Assembly: GCA_025175895.1 (NCBI GenBank)
Contig: CM045998.1
Location: 13,067,153-13,131,152, forward strand
Direction: 5' to 3'
DNA from: Wurfbainia villosa
Taxonomy: Eukaryota > Streptophyta > Magnoliopsida > Zingiberales > Zingiberaceae
DNA length: 64,000 bases
In this document: positions 11,201 through 21,399 of the stretch, in pieces
Numbering within the stretch: the stretch's first letter is position 1
Layout of the letters: each line of letters opens with the position of its first letter
Program-made: the position numbers and the translations under genes
Notes under the pieces: model-generated
What the model was told of the DNA's origin: nothing
Seen by the model: the letters and a program-made list of their open reading frames with translations, nothing else
Databases searched by the model: none

Positions 11201-11845
11201 CGACAATTCCAAGGCTGAAAGATAAGAAAATGGTGCCAACAACTCGAAATTCAATAGACTTTCACATCAGTAGCTTATCCTTAAAGCAACGGGCAAGCTA
11301 AAGTCACCAATCAGGAGTTAATTTGGGGGCTCAAAGTTAAGCTAGACCATACAAGGGGAAGTTGGGTTGAAGAACTACCAAGTATTTTATGGGTGTACAG
11401 AACAACTCCTAAAGATAGTATGGGTCTCACCCCTTTTCATCTGGTCTATGGTTCCGAGGCCCTTGTCCCCATGGAAGTTGGCATGGGTTCACCCCAAATC
11501 TTAGCTTACACTTCAGATAACAGCAACAATGAGGAGAAGAGATTGGCAGAAGTAGATTTGATAACCAAGACAAGAGATAATGTGACTAGCTGAATGAACA
11601 CTTTTCGGAGAAAGATAGCTCAAGCTTACAACAAGAAAGTTATACCTCGCTCCTTCTAGCCTGTCAATTTTGTGTGGAAGAAAATTCAGCCAGCAGGGGA
11701 GGTTCGTAATTTGGCACCCCGATGGGAGGGTCCTTATAAGATTACCAAGAAACTCAGCTTGGGAGTTTTTTATCTGCAAGATAGCAAGGGAAAAGAGCTC
11801 ACTCAACTATGAAACATTTTTCATTTATGACCCTATCATGTGTAG
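8216..11845 (+). pseudogene. G1 pol remnant (protease, RT, two RNase H, integrase)
   Basis: The protease begins near 8236 with D-T-D-S-S-V in place of the usual D-T-G-S-S. RT covers about 8850-9560, with catalytic VDD at 9331-9339 (YVDDIL). The connection and first RNase H follow to about 10000. A second, archaeal-like RNase H runs about 10145-10520 (YVDGSAIKQGSG, then ASNNEAEYEALLAG). The integrase region is badly broken, but it shows LDNGRQFQ (11188-11215) and a last catalytic position changed from glutamate to lysine (NGQAKV, about 11290-11305). The C-terminal APRWEGPYK motif lies near 11717. At least ten in-frame stops are visible. The bases 7801-8215 hold the decayed gag-protease link. 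The element is not autonomous. Confidence 0.82.
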
Positions 11846-11910
11846 ACGGTATGTAACAGTGCTTTTCTTTTGAATAATAAAAGGTATCTTTCGTTGATTG
11901 CAGGCATATC

Positions 11911-13140
11911 CATTCTTATTAAAGTTGTCTGTCACGGCACATTCTTATTAAAGCCGCATATCACGATGCACTCTTATTAAAGTCACCTATCACGGTGCAT
12001 CTCGAATAAGCCGCCTATTACGACACATTATTATTAAAGTCACCTATCACGACGCATTCTTATTAAAGTCACCTATCACGATGCATCTCAGATAAGTCGT
12101 CTATCATGGTGCATTCTTATTAAAATCACCTATCACGATGCATCACGGATAAGTCGCCTATCACGGTGCATTTTTATTAAAGTCGTTTATCACAACGCAT
12201 TCTTATTAAAGTCACCTATCACGGTGCATCTCAAATAAGTCAACTGTCACGGTGCATTCTTATTAAAGTCACCTATCACGGTGCATCTCAAATAAGCCAC
12301 CTATCACGATGCATTCTTATTAAATCCGTCTATCACGACACATTCTTATTAAAGTTGCCTATCACGGTGCATTCTTATTAAAGTCGCCTATTACGGTGCA
12401 TCTCGGATAAGTCGTCTATCACGACACATCCTTATTAAAGCTGCCTATCACGACGCATTCTTATTAAAGTTGCATATCACGACACATTCTTATTAAAGCC
12501 ACTTATCATGACACATTCTTATTAAAGCCGTCTATCACGGTGCATCTTGGATAAGCCGCCTATCACGGTGCATTCTTATTAAAACCGCCTATCACAATGC
12601 ATTCTTATTAAAGCCGTCTATCACTACGCATTCTTATTAAAGTCACCTATCACGGTATATCTTGGATAAGCTGCCTATCACGACTCAATCTTATTAAAGT
12701 CACATATCACGGTGTATATCGGATAAGACGCCTATCACAACGCATTCTTATTAAAGTCGCCTATCACGGGACATTCTTATTAAAGCCGCCTATCACATCA
12801 CATTCTTATTAAAGTCACCTATCACGGTGCATCTCGGATAAGCTGCCTATCACGGTACCTTCTTATTAAAGTCACCTATCACGGTGCATCTCGAATAAAT
12901 TGTCTATCACGACACATTCTTATTAAAGCTGCCTATCACAGTGCATTCTTATTAAAGTCACTTATCACGGTGCATCTCGGATAAGCCACTTATCACGACA
13001 CATTCTTATTAAAGTCACCTATCATGGTGCATCTCAGATAAGCCACCTATCACAGCGCACTCTTATACAAGCCACCTATCAAGAGGCATATTATTTCTAA
13101 GTCACCTATTATGGCACATCTCATCCAAGTCCCTTATCAA
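11911..13140 (+). repeat. Tandem array of about 29-bp units in G1
   Basis: About 42 units alternate between two related forms, CATTCTTATTAAAGTCACC followed by TATCACGGTG, and CATCTCGGATAAGCCGCC followed by TATCACGATG. The array lies between the end of pol and the antisense gene. Units are diverged and degrade toward the right end. Confidence 0.85.
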
Positions 13141-13442
13141 AGGCATTATGAAGGTACTTATTATAGCCAGTTACGATTCCAAGCATTTCTTACTGCTACT
13201 TATTACAGCCTGGTTTACTTCAGTACGTTTCTTTGTGCGGCGAGAAAGCTGAAAGACTTAATCATTTCCTTGCAAGACACGACACAATATGTAGACACGA
13301 CAAAAAACTTGTTATATTAAAAGTTCAATACATAGATTACATGTCCTCAAAATTGCCGAAAAGAAGATACAAAGGAAAATGTCGAGTACGGCTACAAAAG
13401 TCCTACTAAAAAAAACAAACAAACAACAAAACAAAAATTAAG

Positions 13443-15389
13443 TTATTTAGGGAGGTCACCAAGCATTGAGTCAGGGGTCTCATCTATCAGCCTTTGGAGA
13501 TCCAAGAACTCGACGGAGGCTCCTTCGGGAGGGTATCCACTTTCTTGAAGTGTCAGATGGCCCTCTCGTAGTCTATCTCTAAGAGGTCGATAGTTCGTCC
13601 TCTTAGGATATCGAAAAATTCCTTTCGAGGTCAGGAAGGTCTTCTTGTGCTGCTCCCACCAGCCTCCCTCACTTGCTCGGTAGGTAGCCAGTTCAGCCCT
13701 GGCCATTTCAGCCTGGGTTGCTAGATCATCGCGCCGCTTTGCTTTGGAGGCCGCTTGGGCGGCCCTGACCTGTTCGACCTCAAACAGCTTGGCCTCCGCT
13801 TCCGCTGCTCGGGCTTGAAGTTCTTCTGCCTCGGCCGCCTAAAGTCGTAGGAGCTCGATCTCTCGCACCTGGCCCCATAAGTTATCCTCGTAACGAAGGA
13901 CCTTCGACCGAGACATAGCTGCCTCGGCCTGAGCCATCCCGAGCTCCGTCTCCTTATCACGAAGCTAAGATGAAATGGCCGCCACCTGAGCCCGCATCCC
14001 TTGAAAGGTCGCAGTCAAGAGGGGGCAGGTGCATTTTCAATTCCAGATGATAGCTCCAGAACTGCAAAACAACCAAGTTGGTTAGTAAAAAAAAAAAAAA
14101 GAAAGGTGTCTTCACTTGCTTGAGTCAGGTGGGTATTCATAGCATCGCATAGCGAGGGGACAGACTTCTCCTTGGCAGATGATCCGACCGCATCATGGAT
14201 CTCCTAAAGGAATCTCCGAGCTGGCCGATCTCTCCTCGGCACGGAATGCCTAGATGACATCCCAGGGAGAGGACTTGGGCTCACAGGTGAGAGGATGATG
14301 GCCCAGGAAGGGGAGTGAGGGCCTCGGGGTACTCCTCTTTCAGAGGCGTCGGATTGCCAGAAGAACTGGCGTTACTCGGCCCAACCGAATTGCGAGGACT
14401 TGGGTTGGGTGACCTCTGAGAAGGACTCCCTTCAACCAAAGAAAGCATCACTCGATTCCTTTTATGGTGTCAATGTTGCTCGTCAGAACCCTCCGAGTTG
14501 ATCACCTCGGCCACCATGGATGGCCGAGGTGGTGGGAGTTCCTCTGAGCCACCCTCGTCTGGCGTCTCTATATGGGTATTTGCAGGGGCAATCATTTGCG
14601 CCCTCTTCCATTTCATCCTCTTGTTGATGGATGCTCTCAGCATGACTTCGGTTGCAACAAATATAAAACAAGTTAGAGGTTAGTAATAAAAAATAAGAAA
14701 AAAGTAAAATGCTACCTAAAGTGTCACTTGGTTCGGCTTCTATTGGGCTTAGACTGTAATGGTACAATAGCCTCTCCTCCAGCAAGACGTTAACGTCGAA
14801 GCTTAAGCCAGAAAGCACTCTGATTATCTCTCAGTAAGAGGAAGATTTTTTGAAGCTTCGTAAGGAAGGAGTGGGAGGCATCTCGAGCTGCCAACCACTT
14901 GACCAAGAGAAGGGAGAGTCTGGCTTTACGAACAAATATCAGTTTTCCAGTACTTGTGAGAGGTAATGAGATTAACCAATAATTTGGTCTCTCGATGGCC
15001 AGTAAAGAAGAAAACCCCTGCCTCTTTTCTTTTTCTAAACAAAGCAGAAGTGAAATGAAGCGGCGGACAAAAGAAGGTGATAAAAAAGAAAATTGATAAT
15101 GAAACCATTAATGAGGCTAAAGGAGTTGGGAGCCATTGTTGTAAAGGAATATGAAAGTAAACCGACAACTAGGCATAGAACCGATGGAAGGGAAGCGGAG
15201 ACCGGCCGCAAATTGATCATGAAAGAAAGTGGTAAAATCGGGAGGTGGTTCATGGGGACGCTAGTCTCATTGGGGAGCCCTAAGTCTATAGGTGCAGGGG
15301 ATATGGAAGGTAGCCCTAATCTTGTTGTGCACATCGGAGGTGATGGCGCTGCGAGTTCTAAGAAACCAAAGGTCGGAGGTTCCGACTAT
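13443..15389 (-). pseudogene. G1 antisense gene remnant (Transposase_28-like N-terminus, coiled-coil C-terminus)
   Basis: This is a three-exon antisense gene whose counterpart in G2 is clearer. Exon 1 (about 15389-14726) encodes the 'putative gypsy type transposon' domain; the likely start codon reads ATA here (plus 15387-15389). It ends at a good donor, TTTAG|GTAGCA on the minus strand. Exon 2 (about 14655-14120) is proline/serine-rich with a K-R-M-K-W-K-R segment; its acceptor AG has become AA. Exon 3 (about 14061-13443) starts after TTGTTTTGCAG. It encodes a coiled coil rich in A, E, R and L and ends with the shared sequence GYPPEGASVEFLDLQRLID. Frames are broken in exon 1. The protein's function is unknown even in intact elements. 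Confidence 0.65.
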
Positions 15390-15790
15390 CAGAAAAAAGG
15401 AGCAAAAGATCAGGGGACTTATGGAACAAAGATCGCGTCGGAAGAGAGTAAGGGAGGAGAGTCGCCGGAGAAGAAGGCGCGGGAGGAGTCGTGAACGCGA
15501 AATAGCAAACTTTAGGTTTCGGAAGTTGTTTATAAAGAAAAGTCGCACCGCTTCGTCTTTCGAGGATCTGTTTTAGGGATCCTAGGGACGTTGACAGGGC
15601 GAGGCAAAGCCTCGGAAAGCGAAACAATCATATCAAATCCACACACTTATGATTCACCTCTAAAAACACATCTTGTCCATTCCCAAGGATAGATATTAAG
15701 CACTGCCCCTCATACCTTATTGAATCGAAGAAAGGGACCATAAGGCGTTAAGGCTAGTCCAGTCAATCATACTACACATATCTTTCGACT

Positions 15791-15807
15791 AGACTTGGGG
15801 GGATGCC
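15791..15807 (+). other. Polypurine tract of G1
   Basis: AGACTTGGGGGGATGCC lies just before the 3' LTR. G2 has the matching AGACTCAGGGGGGATGC. Confidence 0.7.
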
Positions 15808-15809
15808 TA

Positions 15810-16790
15810 TGATACCGGATGAAACTAGCTTATGACTAAAGGTATTATATTCATAACTACTTATCTCTTGGGTCCAGCCAGCGTTCCAAGGCATTACATC
15901 TCAGCATACAGCCGAATGATTATGACATCTCGACATATAGTCGAATGATGATAACATCTCGACATATAGCCAAATAATGGTGGCATTGCCTATCGATATA
16001 ATCAGGTTTTATGAAGAAGACTATATCCCGACATAGCCTAGCCGAATGAAGAAGCGTCACATCACAGTTATTATATTCTGTCTCGACTACATGGTAGGTC
16101 AGATGCACTACATCTCGGCTATTATATTCCATCTTAGCCATATAGTATTCCAAATATGTTATATCTCAGCAAATCAAGTGACGTGGCGGATATTCATGTC
16201 AGAATGGCCAACAAGGCATCCCTTGTTAGGGACCCCACCCGACAAGGAGACATATGACTATATCTGTCTCAAGGAAGTATGTCAGCCACATTAATTAAGA
16301 CTTGTCTTCCATCAACCACATGAGGAGCATTAATTACCGCCCATATGTCTGCTGCATTTATGAGGGTAATGATCCCTATTACTTCTAAGAGCCAGCGTCG
16401 TCAGGTTATGAAACCATACTGCCTATGTCTACTGTACCGCTCTGTAAGGAAGTATCTACTTATATAAAGATAATCTGAAGGGAAGAAAAGGGGTGTGAAA
16501 TCAACCAAACTCACGCTCTCATATTTTCATTTCTCCTCTTCTTCCCAGTCCCTAACTTGAGTGTCGGAGGGATTCGATCAAGATCTCTCTCAACGCCCTT
16601 AATCGCTTTTCTTCTCTGTAGGACCCATCTCGACAAGCCGCAACCTGTCGCTTGGCCAGTGCCGAGATGATGTCCAACCGTCTGAGACAACACATTTCTT
16701 ACCTCGGCAACCACGGCTGCATTAGTGACTCATCTGCATCACCGGTCCTTACTATTTTCGCCACTGGACATCTCGATCTCAGTCGGAACA
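15810..16790 (+). repeat. 3' LTR of G1
   Basis: It begins TGATACCGGATG after the polypurine tract and ends CAGTCGGAACA. Imperfect repeats of the 'acatctcgacatatagccga' type fill its first third. A TATATAAAG box lies near 16458, with the likely transcript start shortly after. Confidence 0.8.
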
Positions 16791-17681
16791 TTATACTTGA
16801 TAGGATACTATTGCGATAGTAAAAATCTATCTTTTTTTGAAAATTCAACAAAATGGGACAAAGAGCGACCACATCACGTACCTTTAGTTTGCGTTTTAAG
16901 TCAAAATTTTATTACATCTCTAAACGAATAAAAGATTGATCAACTCGATGGCATTAGAATCTTTACATTTATATAATTTCGAAAATTTGAAAGAATCCCT
17001 GACCACCGTGAGGTTGTTCTAGTCTAGCTAGCTCTTATAGAATGAAGAAGATTAAGTAGGTTAGTCATCTGCTTTAGATAAACACACTTTTTCCTAAAAG
17101 TCTAAACACCATTTTAAATAATACACATTTTTTAATTGTCTAGACATTTCCTTAGATAGTTAACAACTCTTGAATTACTTAACATAATTCTTTAGGTAGT
17201 CCATCATCCTTTCAAGTTTATCGCGTTGATAGATATATTTATTATACTTAGATGACATATCTCTATGTATAATCAATTATGCAACTCATGCACCTTTTTT
17301 AGGTTGATCATCTCAACTGTAATTATTGGATTTTTTTTTTTTCAATGCGACATTTGATCGTCAATCTATCCCTTTCAAATTTATCATAAAATTTAATAGA
17401 AAGTTAGCTTCTTTCTTTCTTTGAGATAATATTATCCCATATGCCTATAAGTTATCAATAATCTTTATATCAAAATAGACCGCGTATTAAATTTTGAATT
17501 CTAATAAACATTTAGCATCTTGCAAATTTTATACAATAAGAGAAAAGTAAAATTTGATAGAGAGAAATAACTTGAGATTTAAGTGTGTTAAATGTTTGTA
17601 AATAGACTCTTCTATATAATAATGGAGAGATAAGTTCCTGAAATCACGAGGTGTGAGGCATAAACAAGGATATTGTAGTTT
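16791..17681. other. AT-rich spacer between G1 and CA
   Basis: No gene or recognisable element is visible. It is AT-rich with homopolymer runs, for example a T run at about 17331-17341. Confidence 0.5.
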
Positions 17682-17686
17682 CAAAT

Positions 17687-19527
17687 TGTTGGGATGTATA
17701 TTGAAAAGTCTATCTTTTATATAAATATCTTTATTTTTGAAATAAAAATCACATGATCATTGTTTGCATATTTATGGTTATATATTTTGTCTAATACATT
17801 ACATTTAGATAACATGCTGTGTAGTATCACACGGGAGATCATGTTATCAGTTCCTTGTAAAGTATAAGTAAAGACTCACAACCGAGATGATTTTGGACAA
17901 ATCATTGGTATGGTTGTAGTATAATTTAGTATTGGTTTATCTTGACTAGAGAATTACACTAGTACACTTTGAGTGTATTGAGCAGGACCGACTTAGAGGT
18001 GATTCGATTTATTACTGACTACATAATTGAATCGGACATCGGATATTATGGTGTACATGCTCTTAATCCTGATATAATAACGGACACATATACTTAGTAT
18101 TTATTTCTTTGATTTACTAATGGACAAGATTTATAGAGTAAATCGATAGGTTCGGTAAGTTGAGAAATGATATTATTTATATGGTGTGTTGTTGATTATA
18201 GGAGGAAACTGTGTCCTATATATTAGAATGATGATGTCCCCTTGAGGAGCTCATAAGGTTCATCATGTAAACCCTGCAGATGGACTTGGTCCGGCATGAT
18301 GATAAAGTTGAGTGGTACTACTCATGGAGTTAGATGTTGATTAATTAATTGTTAGTAAATTAATTAATTGACGGACATTCGAGATCTTAAACACGGGGAG
18401 ACATTTGTACAATTAATATATGAAGCCTATATTTATTTATGGGATTGGTGAGGTAGATCAATGATAATCATCTAGTGGAATGGATTATCATTAATGGATC
18501 GGACTTTATGTGGGCTTGATCCATTGGGTGGCCAAGATCCAACTCCTCCTCATGGTCCCTATTATAGCCTATTAAAACCCTCATGAAGCCTAGATCCGAT
18601 GGTAGAAAATGAAACTCTAGATCCGACGGTGGAGATTAAATCTCTAGATCTGATGGTGGAGATTAAATTCCTAGATCCGACGGTTGAGATTAAATCCCTA
18701 GATCCAACGGTGGAGATTAAAATGAGGCTTAAGCCTAGCTATAAAAGGATGGCCAAGGCTTGGGCGTGGAACACAATAAGGGAGATTAGGGTTTGGCTTG
18801 GGCGGCAAGGCTTCAAGGGTTAGGGTTTGGGGTGGCAAGCTTGGATTGCTAGGGTTTGCTCCTCCTAGGGCCTGCAGCAACAAGGTTGGAGACTTAGGTT
18901 TTCTTCTTCTCCTCTTTTCCTTGGCCGGTGACTCTCTCCCTCAAGCTTTGGCCGGCACCCTCTCCTCTCCTTTGGCCGATGATCCTATTCTCCTCCTTGG
19001 CCGACGGCAACATCAAGTCCATTGACTTGGTGGCCGGTTCTAGATAGGAAGAAGAGTTTTGCTTCATTCTTCCCTTTGTTCAGAGCGAGCAAGGAAGGGA
19101 AGAATGTGTTCTAGGAGGCTTCAACTTTTGGAAGATCATCGCCTACATGACGTCCAAAAGGAGGAAGAACATACAATAGAAGATCAAGAGGTATAACAAG
19201 AGGTATAATGCTTGTTTATGAATCTTTTCTTTTTCTATGCATGTTGTATACTTTGTTATGTGGCTAATTTACTTGGACCCCGAATACAAATACAAAAATC
19301 GGCGATCTGTACATCGTCTATTCCGCGACTATTCGAAGAATAGAGGTAGGTTGCTTGAACAAAAAGTTTGTTCAAGTGACCACTCTAATCGAATAGCACG
19401 ACGATGGAACGGTAGCTTGGGTAATCCCTATTTGTCAAGGATTAATTTTTTTTAATCCGGGGACGAAGACGGGATCGCCATGAACAAGCGACCGAGTTGA
19501 AGAGGGAAGCGAAGTTTCCTCCCTTCA
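17687..19527 (+). repeat. 5' LTR of CA
   Basis: 1841 bases, from TGTTGGGATGTATATTG to TTCCTCCCTTCA. It is matched throughout by the two pieces of the 3' LTR. It includes a 27-bp tandem repeat block (18590-18722) followed by CTATAAAAGG, a likely TATA box at about 18739. Confidence 0.9.
18590..18722 (+). repeat. 27-bp tandem repeat in the CA 5' LTR
   Basis: About five copies of CTAGATCCGACGGTGGAGAT plus TAAATC lie just upstream of the LTR TATA box. The matching block in the 3' LTR is 32159-32290. The position suggests an enhancer-like U3 repeat. Confidence 0.85.
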
Positions 19528-19529
19528 AG

Positions 19530-19541
19530 TGGTATCAGAGC
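19530..19541 (+). other. Primer-binding site of CA
   Basis: TGGTATCAGAGC is complementary to the 3' end of initiator tRNA-Met. It starts two bases after the LTR. Confidence 0.9.
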
Positions 19542-20576
19542 CATGATTTCCGATTTTGTGTGTTTTGGATTCGGTTAATTTTATGCACTTATCATATATT
19601 GTATGTGTCAGATGATAGTAGGATGTGCGTATGCTAACTTTTTGGTTGCAGATATAAGATCCAACTATTATGGCCATATGTATGTATGTGATTGCATGTG
19701 TGTAATATTATTTGAATCCTCGGGGTTAACGAGGCTAGTATTTAATTTTTATAATTAAGTACGACATTATTTAGCCACTCATTTATTTTAGTTTACTTTC
19801 GATCTAGATTTCATGTACACTCCTTCGTAGAGTATATGATCGATGGATGTAAATTAAAATAGTTATTCTCGGCTCGGATCTCCGGATGGCTGGTACATGG
19901 CGTAGGGAGGAGCAGACGAGATGGTGATACGACGAGAGGCATATTGGAGAACAAAAGCCATAATAGTTGGAAAATATTTTTTTTCATATTTATTGCTTCT
20001 TGTTTGATATGCATGTCGTAGGCTAGGAAAATTCCTCAATTCTAAATTACTAAGTGGGAGAGGGATATTTTTATAAATTCCCACGACCTCCATTACGATT
20101 TGACATGTGATGCAAACAAACTTGCGCATCGGCTCTGAGTGCCTTTCTCCCCATCGGATGAGTTTGTTTGTGGATCACAGGGTCGAATATGGTTATAGAA
20201 AATTATTAAGGAGCATGTGTACTTCCCCATCGGAAGGCACATAACCCGAGATAATTGTCTTGGTACCAAGTAATGGTGAACACTTAGATGCAAATAAGAG
20301 TATCATCCCCATCGGAGTCACTGCTTTTATTTTTAGGACCGAAGAGGAACCAATTATTAATTTTATTTGTCAAAAAGTTAGGTTGACAAGATAGTAAAAT
20401 TAATGGGTAAAACCTCCTCTTACAAATGTAGAATTCGTATACGTCCACACGATCGTGGCATATGATATTCTCGGTGTTTTGATGTGTTGGTTGATTTTAA
20501 AATTTTATTGTTTGAGGAATCAATAATTTTTTGAAATCTAATATTTTGATCTATGTGATTCTTAGGTTTTTCAAAA
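19542..20576 (+). other. CA untranslated leader
   Basis: This is about 1 kb of AT-rich leader without a supported frame. CCCCATCGGA occurs at 20149-20158, 20225-20234 and 20307-20316. Confidence 0.6.
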
Positions 20577-21399
20577 ATGACTTTCAATCCACTTGTTGTG
20601 ATACTAAAAGAAAATAAACTTACTGGACCCAATTATGTTGATTGGAAGACAAATCTTGATATTGTCTTGACTGCTGAGGAGTACAAATATGTACTCTTCG
20701 AAGAGTGTCCTCCTAAGCTTGTGAATGATTCTGAAGAAAAGGAGAAGGAGAGTTATAAGAAGTGGATTAAGGTTGATGAGATGGCGCGGTGTTACATTTT
20801 GGCATCTATGTCAAATGTATTGCAACATCAGCATCAAGCCATGCCCACTGCTTATGACATGATGCTCAATCTCAAAGAGCTTTTCGGACACCAGAATCAG
20901 GCTGCTAGGCAGGAAGCCATGAGGAACTTGATGACGACCACCATGATCGAGGGAACACCCGTGAGGGATCATGTTCTCAAGATGATAACTCATTTGAATG
21001 AGCTGGAAGTCCTCGGAGCTGAGATCGATAGGGAAACCCAGGTCGATATCATTCTCCAGTCTCTACATAGGAGTTTTGAGCAGTTTCGCCTGAACTACAA
21101 CATGAATAAAAGGTTGTATTCGTTGGCGAAGCTTCTGACAGAACTCCAAGCGGTAGAGGTACTTTTTCGTCAGAGTGCTCAGGCTTAGGCCATGGTTACC
21201 CAAAAAGTTTCTACTTCTAAGCCGAAAGGCAAGAAGAAGAAGAAACAAGGTGGGACAAAGGTGACGGGAGGACCTCAGGGAGGAGTGAAGAAGCCGAAAG
21301 GCAAGTGCTTCACTTGCAAGCAGACTGGACACTGAAAGAAGGGCTGTCCCAACCGGAATCAGAACAAAGGGGTTCCAGGAAACCAGACGACTGGCTGAA
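20577..21399 (+). pseudogene. CA gag
   Basis: Copia gag packages the element RNA. The frame opens at ATG 20577 after TTTTTCAAAA. It carries the Copia gag domain: LTGPNYVDWKTNLDIVLT near the start, then ARCYILASMSN and FEQFRLNYNMNKR. It stays open to a TAG at 21186-21188. Beyond this stop the same region continues with a lysine-rich segment and a zinc knuckle (CFTCKQTGH, about 21307-21347) that has a TGA where a tryptophan is expected. The sequence then jumps into late protease sequence near 21395. The N-terminal 200 residues look well preserved. Confidence 0.82.

Larger units (their letters stand above)
5850..16790 (+). mobile_element. Ty3/Gypsy LTR retrotransposon G1 (Tat type), old and 5'-truncated
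   Basis: Order along the element: partial 5' LTR, primer site, gag, protease, RT/RNase H, a second RNase H, integrase, a tandem array, an antisense gene, polypurine tract and 3' LTR. The second (archaeal-like) RNase H and the antisense gene between pol and the 3' LTR are recognised features of the Tat group (Grande, Retand, RIRE2 and relatives). The coding parts hold many stops and frameshifts. The 3' LTR is 981 bases; the 5' LTR lacks roughly the first 280 bases, so no target duplication can be read. The right flank begins TTATA. It is the same family as element G2 but more decayed. Confidence 0.85.

Noticed and set aside
11911..13140. Regular repeats of about 29 bases resembling a CRISPR array
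   Set aside because: The units are contiguous with no unique spacers, lie within a retrotransposon, and the context is a plant nuclear genome.
5850..16795. Possible target duplication TTATA for G1
   Set aside because: The right flank is TTATA, but the left end of the element is missing, so nothing can be paired with it.
18599..18823. Frame with repeated TVEIKSLDP peptide
   Set aside because: Translation of the 27-bp U3 repeat of the CA LTR.
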